This document shows, one piece after another, positions 35,152-44,996 of a stretch of 64,000 nt of DNA. Where the stretch lies: contig CP031740.1 in the NCBI GenBank assembly GCA_022701275.1, positions 5,531,001 to 5,595,000 of the forward strand. The letters run 5' to 3'. Under the pieces are notes generated by a model. That model did not search any database. It saw nothing but the letters and a program-made list of their open reading frames with translations, and had not been told where the DNA came from. The translations under genes and the position numbers were made by a program. Positions within the stretch are counted from its first letter, which is position 1, and each line of letters starts with the position of its first letter. This DNA comes from Microcoleus vaginatus PCC 9802. GTDB taxonomy: Bacteria > Cyanobacteriota > Cyanobacteriia > Cyanobacteriales > Microcoleaceae.

Positions 35152-36249
35152 CTAAAACGGCATCAGCTTTTGAAAAGCACGGTTAGCGAGATCGGCATAA
35201 AGCAGTTCGCCACACAAAATTTTGCTCATCAACTTAGTAGTCCTCGGAAATTGGAGGCCCGCTCTAGAAACATCTGCTGTAAACTGATAGAAGGCCCTGG
35301 CTAAGCGACTCCCCCAAACCATATCAGTGTTCCATTCTTGGGCGATCGATTCAGTGTAGTGCTCCTTAACGTCGTCGGCACCTCCAAGAGCTCGATCGCT
35401 CGCTTTAGCGGCCTTAAAGCCACTAAAAATGGCAGGACGAATTCCCTCACCGGACAGGGGGTCGGCGAGACTGGCTGCGTCTCCTGCAAGCAGGGAATTT
35501 GGCGAGTGCAATTTGCGATCGCCCTCCCACAAACTCATGGGGTGTTCCCGCACGTTGCTGACACTAACATCCGCCCCGCACTTAGGTGCGTACTCTGCCA
35601 ACATTTTCTTGATATCTTTTGGCTTGTCGCCACGCATCGCAGCAATACTCCAAGAGTAGCCGTCAGCTTGGGGAAAGCTCCAGATAAAACCTTTTTTTAT
35701 AGTACCAAAATCGAAATTGACGGAATCGCCCTTGATTGAGCGAGTTTCTAAACTTGCGCTCAAACAGAGTTTTGGTTCTTTCAATCCCAGCTTCTTAGTC
35801 ATCGACCCGCCGGCACTGCCAGCAGCAATCAAATAGCGGCCAGAAACAGGTTCTGAGTTTGTTTTAACTTCCCAAACAGAATTTTTAAACTTAATTCCTT
35901 TAACTTCTGTAGAGTGCCTAAGTTCCGCACCAGTTTTTTGAGCTTGTTTAATTAAAAAGTCGTCAAATACATCTGCCTGTACCATCCACATGGGGGAATT
36001 TATCTGCTGAACCTGCACCAGATATTCCATTTTCCATGTGTAGGTAATTTTGTTAGCTTTCCTCGAAATAGCTGGCGTCAGGTCAAAATCGAGCCATTGG
36101 GCGATCGCCCCAGGAACGCCGCCGGTACAAGGCTTTTTACGGGGCAAAGATGCTTTTTCTACTACCACAACAGAACGTCCCTGCTTGGCCAGGTGATAAG
36201 CTGCTGTGCTGCCTGCCGGGCCTGCACCGACAATAATGCAATCAAACAT
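35152..36249 (-). CDS. Geranylgeranyl-reductase-family FAD oxidoreductase
   Basis: A 365-residue flavoprotein. The N-terminal Rossmann motif DCIIVGAGPAGSTAAYHLAK, the Cys motif KKPCTGGVPG and the second FAD site LLAGDAASLADPLSGEGIRP are those of the geranylgeranyl reductase family. It is shorter than ChlP and its substrate-facing half differs, so it is probably a paralogue acting on another isoprenoid or lipid. It lies downstream of pyrH-frr on the same strand, about 190 bp after frr. Confidence 0.88.
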   Translation of the reverse strand: MFDCIIVGAGPAGSTAAYHLAKQGRSVVVVEKASLPRKKPCTGGVPGAIAQWLDFDLTPAISRKANKITYTWKMEYLVQVQQINSPMWMVQADVFDDFLIKQAQKTGAELRHSTEVKGIKFKNSVWEVKTNSEPVSGRYLIAAGSAGGSMTKKLGLKEPKLCLSASLETRSIKGDSVNFDFGTIKKGFIWSFPQADGYSWSIAAMRGDKPKDIKKMLAEYAPKCGADVSVSNVREHPMSLWEGDRKLHSPNSLLAGDAASLADPLSGEGIRPAIFSGFKAAKASDRALGGADDVKEHYTESIAQEWNTDMVWGSRLARAFYQFTADVSRAGLQFPRTTKLMSKILCGELLYADLANRAFQKLMPF

Positions 36250-36436
36250 TTTGGGTAATGGGTAACTGGTAATGGGTGATTGGTCATGGGGCAGGAGGAA
36301 TTGGTAAGTTAATGAGTGTTAAATCTTGAGTTTTTAACTCACAACTCACAAATCATTAAGCGTCTGCTCGTTGTTCGCGGCCGTATCTCGGCAATCTCAA
36401 AACTATTCCTATTCCCCCTGCCCAATTTCCCATTCC

Positions 36437-36985
36437 CTAAACAGTCGTGATATCTTTCTCTTTCGCTGCCAGAACTTCTTCTATTTTGGCAATGTACTTG
36501 TCCGTCAGCTTTTGAATTTTATCTTGCAAGTCCCGGGATTCATCTTTAGAGATATCGCTGCTTTTTTCCTGCTTGCGAATCGAGTCAACGGCATCGCGGC
36601 GGATATTGCGAATTGCAACTTTACCTTCTTCAGCAAACTTACTGGCCATTTTGACAAATTCTTGGCGTCTGTCGCTCGTCAGCGGCGGAATGTTCAAGCG
36701 AATAACTGAACCGTCGTTGTTGGGCACGAGTCCTACATCCGACAGGGAAATTGCTTTTTCGATCGAGTTGAGCGCTGTGCGATCGAACGGTTGAATGGTG
36801 ATCGTAGTCGCATCCGGGGTGCCGATGTTGGCAAGGGATTTGATCGGAGTTGGAGAGCCGTAGTAGTCTACCATGACTCGATCGAGGAGGGAGGCGTTGG
36901 CCCGTCCCGTCCTAATAGTATTAAAAGACCGTTGAGTAGCCTCAACTGCCTTTTGCATATGATCTTCTGCGTCAGCTAACTTCAC
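36437..36985 (-). CDS. frr: Ribosome recycling factor
   Basis: From GTG 36985 the product has 182 residues, the standard RRF length, starting [20 protein letters not shown] and containing [20 protein letters not shown] and [25 protein letters not shown] lies six bases upstream of this GTG, so it is preferred over an ATG at 37009. RRF splits post-termination ribosomes together with EF-G. The start lies inside the 3' end of pyrH (14-base overlap), so the two are translationally coupled. Confidence 0.97.
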   Translation of the reverse strand: MKLADAEDHMQKAVEATQRSFNTIRTGRANASLLDRVMVDYYGSPTPIKSLANIGTPDATTITIQPFDRTALNSIEKAISLSDVGLVPNNDGSVIRLNIPPLTSDRRQEFVKMASKFAEEGKVAIRNIRRDAVDSIRKQEKSSDISKDESRDLQDKIQKLTDKYIAKIEEVLAAKEKDITTV

Positions 36986-37700
36986 AAAAACCTCCGACAA
37001 GAGTTCCAATAGATTCTCCCATTACAGCTCGGTAGATGTTGCCCGACACCGAGAGGTCAAATACCATAATAGGAATATTATTTTCTTTGCAAAGGGCGAT
37101 CGCCGTACTGTCCATCACCCGCAAATCTTGATTCAAGACGTGGGCATAGGTGAGGGTTTGATACCTGCGCGCGTTGGGGTTGAGGTGGGGGTCGGAATCG
37201 TACACCCCATCTACCTTAGTAGCTTTAAAAATCACCTCTGCATCAATTTCAGCCGCCCGCAAAGCGGCTGTAGTATCAGTAGTAAAAAAAGGGTTGCCAG
37301 AACCGGCACCAAAAATCACTACTCGTTTTTTTTCTAGGTGGCGAATCGCCCGCCGCCGGATGTAGGGTTCAGCTACTTCTTGCATGGCGATCGCCGATTG
37401 CACCCTCGTTGGCACTCCTACTTGTTCCAGGGCATCCTGCAAAGTGATAGCATTCATCACCGTAGCAATCATGCCCACATAATCAGCCGTTGCCCGATCC
37501 ATCCCTGCCGAAGCCGCTTTCACCCCGCGAAAAATGTTGCCGCCACCGACAACAATCGCGATTTGAATCCCTTGGGACACGACTTTGGCCACTTCTTGGG
37601 CGATCGACTGAACGACTACCGGATCGATGCCGTAGCCCAAGCTGCCCATAAGCGCTTCACCGCTGAGCTTCAGCAAAACTCGCTGATAAACCATCCCCAT
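36972..37700 (-). CDS. pyrH: UMP kinase
   Basis: A 242-residue bacterial UMP kinase of the amino-acid-kinase fold; it makes UDP from UMP for nucleotide synthesis. Signatures are [61 protein letters not shown] and [14 protein letters not shown]. Its last codons overlap frr, the conserved pyrH-frr pair. Confidence 0.97.
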   Translation of the reverse strand: MGMVYQRVLLKLSGEALMGSLGYGIDPVVVQSIAQEVAKVVSQGIQIAIVVGGGNIFRGVKAASAGMDRATADYVGMIATVMNAITLQDALEQVGVPTRVQSAIAMQEVAEPYIRRRAIRHLEKKRVVIFGAGSGNPFFTTDTTAALRAAEIDAEVIFKATKVDGVYDSDPHLNPNARRYQTLTYAHVLNQDLRVMDSTAIALCKENNIPIMVFDLSVSGNIYRAVMGESIGTLVGGFCEVS

Positions 37701-37831
37701 GCCGCCACTATTTTTTTACTCTTTTTGCCTTCACCATAAGATAGCAGTACGGGTGCATTTTGAACATCAATTACCCAGAACAGACCCAAAAGCCTGTTCC
37801 AGAACACTTGACTGAGAACGGTTGACTAAAT

Positions 37832-38230
37832 TTAATCCTTGGGGACGAAATTAAGAGCAGCAGAATTCATGCAGTAACGCTGACCGGTAGGTTTGGGCCC
37901 GTCGTTAAATACGTGACCGAGATGAGCGTCGCAAACAGCGCACAGTACCTCTGTTCGGCGCATGAACAAGGTGTTATCCGACTCGCACTTGACATTTTCT
38001 TCGCTAACTGGAGCGTAGAAACTCGGCCAACCGGTACCGGAATCGAACTTTGTTTCTGATTTAAATAGCTCCGTACCGCAGCAAATGCAATTATAAATTC
38101 CGGGCTTTTTGTTGTCGTGGTACTCGCCGCTAAAAGCTCTTTCTGTTCCCTTTTTTCGGGCGACTTTGAATTGTTCGGGCGTGAGTTGTTGTTGCCATTC
38201 TGCGTCGGTTTTTTTAACTTTTTCAGGCAT
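37832..38230 (-). CDS. msrB: Peptide-methionine (R)-S-oxide reductase
   Basis: A 132-residue MsrB that repairs oxidised methionine. Two zinc-binding pairs, CICCGTELF and [12 protein letters not shown], and the catalytic Cys in [11 protein letters not shown] are present. Visible core blocks are SGTGWPSFY and [11 protein letters not shown]. There is no signal peptide, so it is cytoplasmic. Confidence 0.97.
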   Translation of the reverse strand: MPEKVKKTDAEWQQQLTPEQFKVARKKGTERAFSGEYHDNKKPGIYNCICCGTELFKSETKFDSGTGWPSFYAPVSEENVKCESDNTLFMRRTEVLCAVCDAHLGHVFNDGPKPTGQRYCMNSAALNFVPKD

Positions 38231-38259
38231 GATTTGATGTTGGGTTAAGATGTATTTAG

Positions 38260-38301
38260 CTGTTGAGTGTTGACGGTTAACTGTTGAGTGTTGACGGTTA
38301 A
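38260..38301. repeat. 21-bp tandem duplication
   Basis: Two adjacent copies of ctgttgagtgttgacggttaa upstream of msrB. The unit length is three heptamers, in line with the heptamer arrays elsewhere. Confidence 0.75.
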
Positions 38302-38320
38302 CGGTATATTCCTAGTTAAC

Positions 38321-40141
38321 TCAGGCTTCCATTAATATTAACCTAATTGGCTCGAAATGAACATACCAGGGAAAAGGATTGTCCTTAATAGCCCTCCACT
38401 TTTCCTTGAAAACTTCGGCTTGCAAGTGATAATCTTGGGAATCATTGGGAGGCGAGTGCAATTTGAGATATAATGTCACCCGGTGCGGAGTTTCCACAGT
38501 CGAGGCGAGCCAACAAGCAAAAGTATTTTCACGATCGCACCCGCTAACAAAAATCAGTTGATGAGCCCGAATTCCGACAGAAACTAGAGATTTGGGAATG
38601 GGTTCGACTACAGTCAGAGTACAGCCCCAGTCGATCGCCTCCACGAGAGTTACGGAGATCGGTTTAGCTGCTGAGAAATTCTTGCAGCCAGTCAACTGGG
38701 CGACAGTGAAATTGCGAGGGCGATCGAAAATGTTCTCTTTGGTATCAAAGGCGATCGGCCTTCCCTCGGCCAACACCAACAGATCTTTGCACACCCGGTA
38801 AACTTCCTCTAAATTGTGGCTGACAAACAAAGTAATTCCCCGATAATTAGCCAGAGTCTGCATTAACTCCCGTTCAAGTTGACTGCGTAAGTGAGTATCC
38901 AAAGCAGAAAACGGTTCGTCTAACAGCAGCAATTCTGGAGAAGGGGCGATCGCCCTCGCCAAAGCCACCCGCTGCTGTTGGCCTCCTGAAAGTTCGTGCG
39001 GATAGCGGTTTTCCAGTCCCGACATTTGCACCGAAATTAGTTGTTCTTTTACTTGAAGTTTTTGCTCGCTTTCAGATAAATGCTGCAAGCCAAAGGCAAT
39101 ATTTTGGGCAACTGTGAGGTGAGGAAATAAAGCATAGTTTTGAAACAAAAAACCGATTCGGCGGTCTTTAGAAGCTACATTAATACCCTGTGCTGAGTCA
39201 AATAAAACCCTGCCATTGATTGAAATTTGACCGCTCCTGGGAGTTTCCAAACCGGCGATGCAGCGCAGAGTCATGCTCTTACCAGAACCCGACGCGCCTA
39301 AAATTCCCAGCACTTCCGGGCCAATATCGAAACCGACATCCAAGGCAAAGCTGGAGAGAGGTTTGAATATGTTTAAAAAAAGTCCCCTTTCCGGTTGTTG
39401 TTTTTGGAATTTTGTGGTAAAAGTAGACGCGAATTTAGGAAGATTTGATTGCAGTCTTTGGCTCGAATTCGGTTTGAGCGATCTGCTTTGTAAATCAGTC
39501 CAAAAATTAACAGCAGTGAGCACGCTCAAAGAAAGACTAAGAATAATCAAAACCCAAATAGCAGCTTGCCTCATATCCCCTGCTTCCACAGCAAAATAAA
39601 TTGCCATCGGGATAGTTTGAGTTTGTCCGGGAATATTCCCTGCTAACATCAACGTCGCGCCGAATTCACCCAAAGCGCGGGCAAATGCGAGAATAGTTCC
39701 TGCTAAAATTCCCGGCCATGCTAGCGGCAACATAATACGCCAAAAGACTTGCCACTCCGATGCTCCCAAAGTGCGGGCTGCATTGAGAAGATTCGCATCA
39801 ATTTGCTCAAAAGCTCCCAAAGCAGTTTTGTACATGAGGGGAAATGATACAACTGTGGCAGTAATGGCGGCGGCTTGCCAAGTGAAAATTATAGTTAAGT
39901 CGAATTGTAGCAAAAATTGCCCGATCGCCCCATTTCTACCAAACAGCAGCAGCAGCAAAAATCCCACTACTGTAGGCGGCAAAACTAAGGGAGAAATTAG
40001 AATCCCTTCAATTAAAGCTTTACCTCTGATGCGAGTTGAAAGCATCCACCGGGCGGCGGCTATTCCCAGGAAAAAGGTGATAAATGTCGCAATAGCGGAG
40101 GATTTTAGAGATATCCAGAGCGGAGAAATATCAAATTCCAT
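38321..40141 (-). CDS. modBC: Molybdate ABC transporter permease-ATPase fusion (ModBC)
   Basis: A 606-residue fusion. Residues 1-220 are the ModB permease with five or six membrane segments and the EAA-type loop AARTLGASEWQVFWRIMLPL, ending with GEFGATLMLAGNIPG. Residues about 265-470 form the ModC ATPase: Walker A GASGSGKS, Q-loop FLFQNYALFPH, signature LSGGQQQR, Walker B LLLLDEPFSALD and switch His in VSHNLEEV. A C-terminal region to 606 looks like a diverged Mop/TOBE regulatory domain. The fusion is known from cyanobacteria. It follows modA by about 70 bp on the same strand and imports molybdate for nitrate reductase and other molybdoenzymes. Confidence 0.95.
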   Translation of the reverse strand: MEFDISPLWISLKSSAIATFITFFLGIAAARWMLSTRIRGKALIEGILISPLVLPPTVVGFLLLLLFGRNGAIGQFLLQFDLTIIFTWQAAAITATVVSFPLMYKTALGAFEQIDANLLNAARTLGASEWQVFWRIMLPLAWPGILAGTILAFARALGEFGATLMLAGNIPGQTQTIPMAIYFAVEAGDMRQAAIWVLIILSLSLSVLTAVNFWTDLQSRSLKPNSSQRLQSNLPKFASTFTTKFQKQQPERGLFLNIFKPLSSFALDVGFDIGPEVLGILGASGSGKSMTLRCIAGLETPRSGQISINGRVLFDSAQGINVASKDRRIGFLFQNYALFPHLTVAQNIAFGLQHLSESEQKLQVKEQLISVQMSGLENRYPHELSGGQQQRVALARAIAPSPELLLLDEPFSALDTHLRSQLERELMQTLANYRGITLFVSHNLEEVYRVCKDLLVLAEGRPIAFDTKENIFDRPRNFTVAQLTGCKNFSAAKPISVTLVEAIDWGCTLTVVEPIPKSLVSVGIRAHQLIFVSGCDRENTFACWLASTVETPHRVTLYLKLHSPPNDSQDYHLQAEVFKEKWRAIKDNPFPWYVHFEPIRLILMEA

Positions 40142-40211
40142 CTATAAATACATCCGCGTTAATCAGCGCTTATCTGCTTTCATCAGCGGTAAAAAATCCA
40201 TAATTAGTTAG

Positions 40212-41018
40212 TTATCGAACTATGCCAAATCCGTATTTCTGAAATACTATTTTAGCCCGATCGCCCGCCAAAAAGTCAACAAAGGCTTTCGCAGCAGCCC
40301 GATTGCGGCTGTTTCTGATAACTGCCAGCGGATAAACAATGGGCGAGTGTAAATTTTCAGCAGCCGTTAGCCGCACAGTTACTTTGTCGGATGCTTTGGC
40401 ATCAGTCGTGTAAACTATGCCAGCATCAACGTTACTGCTTTCGACGAATGTAAGCACTTGGCGGACGTTATTTCCTAGCACTAATTTTGGCTGTATTTGC
40501 CGCCACAATCCAAGCTTAGTTAACATTTCCTGAGCGTATTGGCCCACAGGTACGCTTTTCGGTTCGCCGATCGCAATTTTCTTGATTCTGGCATCTGTCA
40601 ACTGTTTGAAATCCCTCAAAGCAACACCGTTTTTGGGAGTAATCAAAACTAGGCGATTTGTCAGCAAATTGCGGCGCGTGTCGTTAATTAGCAGGTTAGA
40701 TTGCTGCAAAGCATCCATTGGGTTGGTGGCGGCGCTGAAAAATACATCTACCGGGGCGCCTTGCTGAATTTGCTGTTCTAGAGCACCGGAAGCACCAAAA
40801 TTATAAGTAATAGTAAAATTCGGATTACTGCTTTGATAAACAGTTTTGATTTCCTCTAAAGCTTTCGAGAGACTGATAGCAGCGGATACGTTTAAGGATG
40901 TTTGCGGCAGCGTATCGACTGAGGAAAAGTTCTTAAATAAGTTCCAACTAATCAGCAGTGCTAGCATGAAGGCGACTGCGAGAATTAAGTTGGGAATACG
41001 TCTACTTTTTAAGTTCAC
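40212..41018 (-). CDS. modA: Molybdate-binding protein ModA
   Basis: A 268-residue periplasmic solute-binding protein. An N-terminal membrane segment (LILAVAFMLALLISWNLF) serves as signal or anchor. The mature part starts LNVSAAISLSKALEEI, where Ser binds the oxyanion; family blocks are FNFGASGALEQQIQQGAPVD-like (here NFGASGALEQQIQQGAPVDV), LTNRLVLITPK and VDAGIVYTTDA. It is the first gene of modA-modBC. Confidence 0.96.
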   Translation of the reverse strand: MNLKSRRIPNLILAVAFMLALLISWNLFKNFSSVDTLPQTSLNVSAAISLSKALEEIKTVYQSSNPNFTITYNFGASGALEQQIQQGAPVDVFFSAATNPMDALQQSNLLINDTRRNLLTNRLVLITPKNGVALRDFKQLTDARIKKIAIGEPKSVPVGQYAQEMLTKLGLWRQIQPKLVLGNNVRQVLTFVESSNVDAGIVYTTDAKASDKVTVRLTAAENLHSPIVYPLAVIRNSRNRAAAKAFVDFLAGDRAKIVFQKYGFGIVR

Positions 41019-41046
41019 AGAAAATTGTTTTGAATCTTTTTACTCC

Positions 41047-41158
41047 TTACCAGGCTCTGCCTGGTAAAGCAGATTCGGAGGCTGTACCTCCAATTTGCCT
41101 CCACTCTTTGACGAGGCAAAGCCTCTGGAGATAGGTTCCCAGGCACAGCCCGGGAACC
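41047..41158. repeat. Cluster of four small hairpins
   Basis: Four palindromes in 112 bp: ttaccaggc-tct-gcctggtaa, ggagg-ctgta-cctcc, gaggc-aaa-gcctc and ggttcccaggcac-agcccgggaacc. This is the composite 'caggcagagcctgggaac' repeat of filamentous cyanobacteria. It sits between two leftward genes and may act as an attenuator or terminator for the upstream redoxin gene. Confidence 0.6.
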
Positions 41159-41197
41159 AGTTAATAATTACTGCCGGAACGTTAATTTTAAATCTGC

Positions 41198-41755
41198 CTA
41201 TGCTCGCCATTTGACGGAACAGCCTATCGCCTCTGTAGTTGAAGGCTCAACGGGTTGACTGTTGAGCAATTGGTCGATCGCACTCCGCAGATAAGAAACC
41301 TGCACCGCCGCCGGATCGTCAGCGTTGTCGTCAATTAAACCTTTATAGCGCAGTTTGCCGTCTTGGTCTAACAAAAAAACCTCCGGCGTTTTAGAAGCCC
41401 CAAAACTTTCAGCCACATCTTGAGCAACATCTCGGATGTACGGGAAGTTGAGTTGATTGTTGGCTGCAAAAGTTTTCATGTTCTCAAAACTGTCGTCGGG
41501 ATGCTGGTTTGCATCATTAGCATTAATCCCGATTAAAGTAACATCTCGATCTTGAAAATCTGCTTGAAGTTCTTTCATGCGATTGAGATACAACTGCACG
41601 TAAGGGCAATGATTGCACATAAATATCACCGCGATCGCCCGAAATTTTTCTAAATATCGAGCTAAATGGTGAACTTCTTCGTCAACTCCCGGCAATTCAA
41701 AATCGGGAGCGTAGCCGTTAATGGGAGTACCAGTTGTATCGATTAGTAAACTCAT
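41198..41755 (-). CDS. Thioredoxin-fold redoxin
   Basis: A 185-residue peroxiredoxin/AhpC-TSA-like protein. A typical FELPGVDEEVHHL lead-in precedes MCNHCPYVQLYLNRMKELQA, with two Cys spaced CxxC in the CNHCPYV form of a widespread redoxin subfamily, then DVTLIGINANDANQHPDDSF and a cis-Pro in SKTPEVFLLDQDG. Probably thiol-dependent reductase or peroxidase activity in the cytoplasm; substrate unknown. Confidence 0.9.
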   Translation of the reverse strand: MSLLIDTTGTPINGYAPDFELPGVDEEVHHLARYLEKFRAIAVIFMCNHCPYVQLYLNRMKELQADFQDRDVTLIGINANDANQHPDDSFENMKTFAANNQLNFPYIRDVAQDVAESFGASKTPEVFLLDQDGKLRYKGLIDDNADDPAAVQVSYLRSAIDQLLNSQPVEPSTTEAIGCSVKWRA

Positions 41756-41888
41756 GTTTTCAGGAGGTGAAGAGCAGTATTTGCCAGCATGAAAGATGAA
41801 ACTGTCAGCACGAATAAAATTGGCTGTTGTTTAGCTTTAACTTAATTCTAGCCTTGGCAACAGCCTATTGTGATTCGTACTTCGCGAT

Positions 41889-42818
41889 TTATTCCTCGTC
41901 TGGCTTTAGCCAACCTTGAGCCAGAGCTTGGTATCCAATAAGTTTGTATGCTAATTTGGCGGCGGTAAATTCTGAGACTACAGAATCTACAATAGGTGCT
42001 AATTCCATAATGTCACACCCGATTACTTCGTAGGACTCGAAGATGCGGCGCAAAAATCCGGTGAGCGAATACCAATTTAACCCGCCCGGTTCCGGTGTGC
42101 CAACCCCTGGAATTAAAGTCGGATCGATGCCGTCTAAGTCGATCGTCAAAAATACTCGCTTAGTTGTGATGCTGGCAATTGCCCGATCGGCCCAATCCGG
42201 TTGAGTAGCGATTTCGCGAGCTCGAATCACGTTTAGCTGTTTTGCTTTAATCAAGTCGGCTTCTTCCTTGCAGATAGCGCGAATCCCGATTTGCAGTGTC
42301 GGTAAGCCCATATCGACAATACGTCGCATCACGCAGGCGTGGTTGTGAATCGAGCCTTCGTATTCGTGCCGCAAGTCTCCGTGGGCGTCGATTTGCACGA
42401 CTGTGAAAGGTTCATCCGGGTATGCTTGGCGATAACCTTCGACAACGCCGGCAGTGATGCTGTGTTCGCCTCCGAGGGAGATGACAAATTTATTTTCGGT
42501 AACTAGCTGGTGGACTGCGGCTTGGGTGACTCGCAGCATTTCTGAGGATGAAACTGGTTGCCTATTGCGGGTATCGGCGATCGGCTCTTGTGTATAAATT
42601 CCGACATCGTAGCAAACTTCGGAATCCAATTCTTCGTCGTAGCACTCGAGTTGATGAGAAGCTTCTAGAAGTTTAGCCGGCCCGTTTTCGCACCCCCGGC
42701 GATAAGTGGTGGTAGCTTCGTAGGGAATTGGTAAGATTACTACTTTGGCGGTGTCGTAGTCTGGTACAATTTCTGACCCCAGAAACGGTACGACGGCAGT
42801 GGAAACGATCGTTGGCAT
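41889..42818 (-). CDS. speB: Agmatinase/ureohydrolase
   Basis: A 309-residue arginase-superfamily enzyme. The binuclear manganese ligands are in GGEHSITAG, QIDAHGDLR and TIDLDGIDPTLIPG. The sequence ends with PIVDSVVSEFTAAKLAYKLI. The substrate loop fits agmatinase best, hydrolysing agmatine to putrescine and urea, but related guanidino-hydrolases in cyanobacteria can take other substrates. Monocistronic by position. A UrtA-like urea/amide sensor lies 14 kb away; no link is claimed. Confidence 0.92.
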   Translation of the reverse strand: MPTIVSTAVVPFLGSEIVPDYDTAKVVILPIPYEATTTYRRGCENGPAKLLEASHQLECYDEELDSEVCYDVGIYTQEPIADTRNRQPVSSSEMLRVTQAAVHQLVTENKFVISLGGEHSITAGVVEGYRQAYPDEPFTVVQIDAHGDLRHEYEGSIHNHACVMRRIVDMGLPTLQIGIRAICKEEADLIKAKQLNVIRAREIATQPDWADRAIASITTKRVFLTIDLDGIDPTLIPGVGTPEPGGLNWYSLTGFLRRIFESYEVIGCDIMELAPIVDSVVSEFTAAKLAYKLIGYQALAQGWLKPDEE

Positions 42819-42892
42819 AAGGGAAATTTCAATAAGGCAAAGAAGTCAGCATCTTTAATCGTGACATAATATCGGCTCTAACTGCAAAGTCA

Positions 42893-42955
42893 GAAGGAAG
42901 AAGGAAGAAGGAAGAAGGAAGAAGGAAGAGGGAAGAGGGAAGAGGGGAGAGGGAA
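42893..42955. repeat. Heptanucleotide tandem repeat (gaaggaa)n
   Basis: Nine consecutive seven-base units, gaaggaa five times and then gagggaa variants, in the divergent gap between speB and the alpha/beta hydrolase gene. Purine-only on this strand. Confidence 0.9.
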
Positions 42956-43058
42956 GGAAGGCTGAGGATTTATGCAGTGGGGGCCATCTCCCCGTGGTTG
43001 CCTCGAATTGCGATACGGTTTGTAGTAATGACTTGAGTCCTTTGCAGCCTTGCATTCA

Positions 43059-43072
43059 TCTAAAATCTAAAA
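43059..43072. repeat. Heptanucleotide repeat (tctaaaa)2 before ATG
   Basis: Two units, then tcgt and the ATG at 43077, the same arrangement as at 12949-12981. Confidence 0.8.
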
Positions 43073-43076
43073 TCGT

Positions 43077-43991
43077 ATGACATCTTCTACTCCCATTTCG
43101 TCAACAGTTGCTGCACCTCAAACTTGGCTGTGGAAAGGCTTTCCGATTTGCTACCAGGCTGCCGGTTCCCAGGGGCCTGCGGTGGTGTTTGTCCACGGTT
43201 TTGGTGCGTCTTGGGGCCACTGGCGCAAGAATTTGCCGGCATTGGCTGCTGATTGTCGGTGTTATGCGATCGACCTCATCGGTTTTGGCGGTTCTGCTAA
43301 ACCAGCGCCCAAGCTTGAAATTGACTATACTTTTGAAACTTGGGGTCAGCTAATTGCTGATTTTTGTCGGGAAGTTGCGGGCGGGCCGGCTTTTTTGGTG
43401 GGAAATTCGATCGGCTGCGTGGCAATTATGCAAGCCGCTGTGGATTTTCCCGATATTGCTTCTGGCGTAATTTTACTTAATTGTTCCCTGCGGTTGCTGC
43501 ACGATCGCAAACGCGCCGAATTGCCTTGGTATCGCAGTTTTGGAGCGCCAATCGCACAAAAAGTTTTAAATGTCAAGTGGATAAGTCAATTATTTTTTAA
43601 ACAATTAGCAACGCCAAAAACAGTAAAAAAAGTGCTTTTGCAAGCTTATCACCGTCCTGAAGCTGTCAGCGACGAACTGGTAAATATGCTGCTGGAACCT
43701 GCAAAAGATAGCGGCGCCGTCGAAGTATTTGTGGCATTTATCAGTTATTCTCAAGGCCCGCTACCGGAGGATTTGTTGCCGCGTTTAAGCTGTCCGGCTT
43801 TGATTTTGTGGGGGACAGATGACCCTTGGGAGCCGATCGCATTGGGGCGAGAATTGGCAAAGTTTCCGGCTGTGGAAAAGTTTATTGCCCTGGAAGGTGT
43901 AGGTCATTGTCCCCAGGATGAAGCGCCGGAATTGGTCAATCCTATTTTACTCGATTGGATTAAAGAGCGATCGGCATTTGCAGAAAATTAA
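43077..43991 (+). CDS. Alpha/beta-fold hydrolase
   Basis: A 304-residue hydrolase. The oxyanion loop VFVHGFGASWGHWRKN, nucleophile elbow VGNSIGCV (Ser), acid WGTDDPWEP (Asp) and base EGVGHCPQDEAPE (His) form a full triad. The sequence resembles cyanobacterial and plastid hydrolases acting on esters of chlorophyll or lipids, but substrate cannot be assigned. Cytoplasmic, monocistronic, with a strong terminator right after. Confidence 0.9.
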   Translation: MTSSTPISSTVAAPQTWLWKGFPICYQAAGSQGPAVVFVHGFGASWGHWRKNLPALAADCRCYAIDLIGFGGSAKPAPKLEIDYTFETWGQLIADFCREVAGGPAFLVGNSIGCVAIMQAAVDFPDIASGVILLNCSLRLLHDRKRAELPWYRSFGAPIAQKVLNVKWISQLFFKQLATPKTVKKVLLQAYHRPEAVSDELVNMLLEPAKDSGAVEVFVAFISYSQGPLPEDLLPRLSCPALILWGTDDPWEPIALGRELAKFPAVEKFIALEGVGHCPQDEAPELVNPILLDWIKERSAFAEN

Positions 43992-44028
43992 TTGATTTTA
44001 TTGGTTATTTGTAAAAAAACATAATACC

Positions 44029-44062
44029 AGAACCCCGACCAATTCTGCGAAGTCGGGGTTCT
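44029..44062. terminator. Bidirectional terminator
   Basis: An 11-bp perfect stem, agaaccccgac and gtcggggttct, with a 12-base loop. Runs of A on the left provide a T tract for the leftward gene. It lies between converging genes ending at 43991 and 44076. Confidence 0.85.
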
Positions 44063-44075
44063 AAAAGTCGATATT

Positions 44076-44996
44076 TTACACGAATATGAAACTCTCAGGC
44101 GTAAACGGGCCTTGAATTACAGCAATTTGGTCAGACGTACCAGCCAAATTGATGGAGTTACCAACAATATTGTAGTCAGAGAGACTCCCACGTAACTGAA
44201 TGCGATCGATTCCCTGCTGAAAATATGGAATCGATGCAAATCCTGTTCCACTATAGTATGTCTTGGTGGCATCACCGAGAACAAAAACATCTGTACCTCG
44301 ACCCCCAATCAGCACATCCGTTTCATTGCTTCCTGGTGTAGCACTCAATGGATTTACTCCAATCAGGGTATCATTGCCGCGCAAACCTGAGAGTATATCG
44401 CTACCATCTCCTCCTACTAAATAATTGTCTTGGATGTTTCCGGTAAGGACATCTACATTGGGAGTACCTGTGACATTAACGAAATTCTCTACAGTAAAAT
44501 TCAAAGTGCCGATACCGGGTAGATTGTTAACCGCCAAACGATTCTGCCACAAATCCACATTAATAGAAGCTGTGCCGCTACCTGTAGAAGCATCGATGGT
44601 ATTAGTCTGTCCCAAAGGAGCAATTATTTGTTCTATATTTTGCATGGTATCTGTACCGGCTGCGCCTTTATCTACAATACCTTTAGCCTTCATGGTAATG
44701 CCGCTGCCGAGGGAAAGATAGCTAATTGTATCTGTGCCTCCTCCTCCAATTATGCTATCAGTGCCACTACTACCGAGGATGAAGTTATCTAAACTATCTC
44801 CGGTAATATTGTCGTTTCCTGCTGTGGTGCTAATACTGTTAGCTGGCGGAGGGGGTGGAGTTTGGTTTTGGGGAGGTAAAGCAGAATTCGTAAGTTGTGC
44901 GCCCTGATTTTGGGGAGGAGGATTGGCCGGTACTCCTTGATTTTGGGGAGAAGAATTGCCCGGTGCATTGATTGAATTAGGAAATAGTTGTGGCAT
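44076..44996 (-). CDS. RTX-type calcium-binding protein
   Basis: A 306-residue protein. The N-terminal 60 residues are PQNQG-type low-complexity repeats without a signal peptide. Glycine/aspartate-rich RTX nonapeptides then appear in two blocks (GNDNITGDSLDNFILGSSGT, NYLVGGDGSDILSGLRGNDT, DVLIGGRGTDVFVLGD), which bind calcium in a beta-roll. The C-terminus (IAVIQGPFTPESFIFV) resembles the tail of type-I-secreted RTX proteins of cyanobacteria. Probably exported through a TolC-type system encoded elsewhere. No enzymatic domain is seen. Confidence 0.88.
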   Translation of the reverse strand: MPQLFPNSINAPGNSSPQNQGVPANPPPQNQGAQLTNSALPPQNQTPPPPPANSISTTAGNDNITGDSLDNFILGSSGTDSIIGGGGTDTISYLSLGSGITMKAKGIVDKGAAGTDTMQNIEQIIAPLGQTNTIDASTGSGTASINVDLWQNRLAVNNLPGIGTLNFTVENFVNVTGTPNVDVLTGNIQDNYLVGGDGSDILSGLRGNDTLIGVNPLSATPGSNETDVLIGGRGTDVFVLGDATKTYYSGTGFASIPYFQQGIDRIQLRGSLSDYNIVGNSINLAGTSDQIAVIQGPFTPESFIFV

